A stretch of DNA of 64,000 nucleotides from assembly GCF_001426565.1 (NCBI RefSeq), contig NZ_LMFA01000021.1:62001-126000 (forward strand), read 5' to 3'. Below are positions 63,700-64,000 of this stretch, piece after piece (within the stretch, counting starts at the first letter, position 1; every line of letters starts with the position of its first letter). This DNA is from Rhizobium sp. Root482 (GTDB taxonomy: Bacteria > Pseudomonadota > Alphaproteobacteria > Rhizobiales > Rhizobiaceae). The notes below the pieces were generated by a model, which saw nothing but the letters and a program-made list of their open reading frames with translations, did no database searches and had not been told where the DNA came from. The translations under genes and the position numbers were made by a program.

Positions 63700-64000
63700 C
63701 TATGTCATGTCTGGTAGAAGCAGGACGAAACGTGCGCCCAGCGCGAATGTCGTGTCAAGCGACAAGCTGCCGTTATGGCTCTCGGCAATTCTTTTTGCCA
63801 GGGCCAGGCCTATGCCGGTGCCCTGGTAGACGCTTTCATCCCGGTGAAGGCGCTGGAACACGTCGAAGATCTTTTTCGCGAATCGCGGATCGACGCCTAT
63901 GCCGTTGTCCTCGAACGAAATGCGCAGCATGCCGTCCTCCTTCTCGCAAGAAATCCGGATAAGCGGCGGCACTCCTTCCCTGCGATATTTGATGGCGTTG
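63700..64000 (-). CDS. Sensor histidine kinase, C-terminal part
   Basis: The last 100 codons of a kinase that continues beyond the window. The ATPase domain shows N-box NAIKYRREG, G1 box FEDNGIGVDP, F box FDVFQRL and G2 box GTGIGLALAKRI, then SLDTTFALGARFVLLLP. The sensor region is not visible. The adjacent response regulator gene is the likely partner. Confidence 0.93.
   Translation of the reverse strand, partial: NAIKYRREGVPPLIRISCEKEDGMLRISFEDNGIGVDPRFAKKIFDVFQRLHRDESVYQGTGIGLALAKRIAESHNGSLSLDTTFALGARFVLLLPDMT

Overview
The window is a chromosomal segment of an alphaproteobacterium of the Rhizobiales, most likely Rhizobiaceae. The evidence is its gene content and order: NDUFS4-like complex I subunit / tRNA-Pro / DUF192 / double cold-shock protein, aminotransferase-hom-recJ, phaC, sfsA-map-radC, sthA, trigger factor, trmFO, and yajC-secDF with two complex I assembly-factor homologues. 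The host DNA is GC-rich. A visibly less GC-rich prophage of about 34.8 kb interrupts it.

Left host arm (1-13642): a partial respiratory subunit gene, tRNA-Pro, a DUF192/cold-shock pair, a glyoxalase, an M15-like lipoprotein, two near-identical tRNA-Glu units each with its own promoter, a leftward aminotransferase-hom-recJ block, a small lipoprotein, PHA synthase, and sfsA-map-radC. radC is cut at a 12-bp core (CACACCCCGGTC). Its 3' part, with the JAMM metal-binding motif, reappears at 48472-48702.

Prophage (13631-48483): an integrase with an atypical active site; an accessory block with small unknown genes and a TIR / coiled-coil / pseudo-receiver protein; a leftward group of small membrane and HTH genes; a gene-poor control region; a helicase-primase fusion behind a hairpin terminator; a packaging and structural module read rightward (small terminase, holin-like, large terminase, portal, scaffold, DUF5309-type capsid, adaptor, stabilisation protein, ejection proteins, M15-like virion peptidase, tail fibre); and a right accessory end with two divergent GIY-YIG proteins. 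No tape measure, sheath or tube gene is seen, so a short-tailed (podovirus-like) temperate phage is likely. A TAAATA-type motif recurs just upstream of phage genes. At four of them it sits 3-5 nt before a start codon that has no visible Shine-Dalgarno sequence. This could be a phage promoter class giving leaderless or near-leaderless mRNA.

Right host arm (48484-64000): sthA and tig converge on a two-way terminator. Then come tRNA-Leu, a GDYXXLXY/DUF2157 pair, and two tandem structured RNAs with CUCCUCCC loops (Cuckoo/CcsR-like) upstream of two DUF1127 genes. trmFO follows, then an operon-like leftward set (yajC, secDF, Mth938-like, squalene/phytoene synthase-like), a DUF815 ATPase, and a response regulator with the end of a histidine kinase at the window edge.
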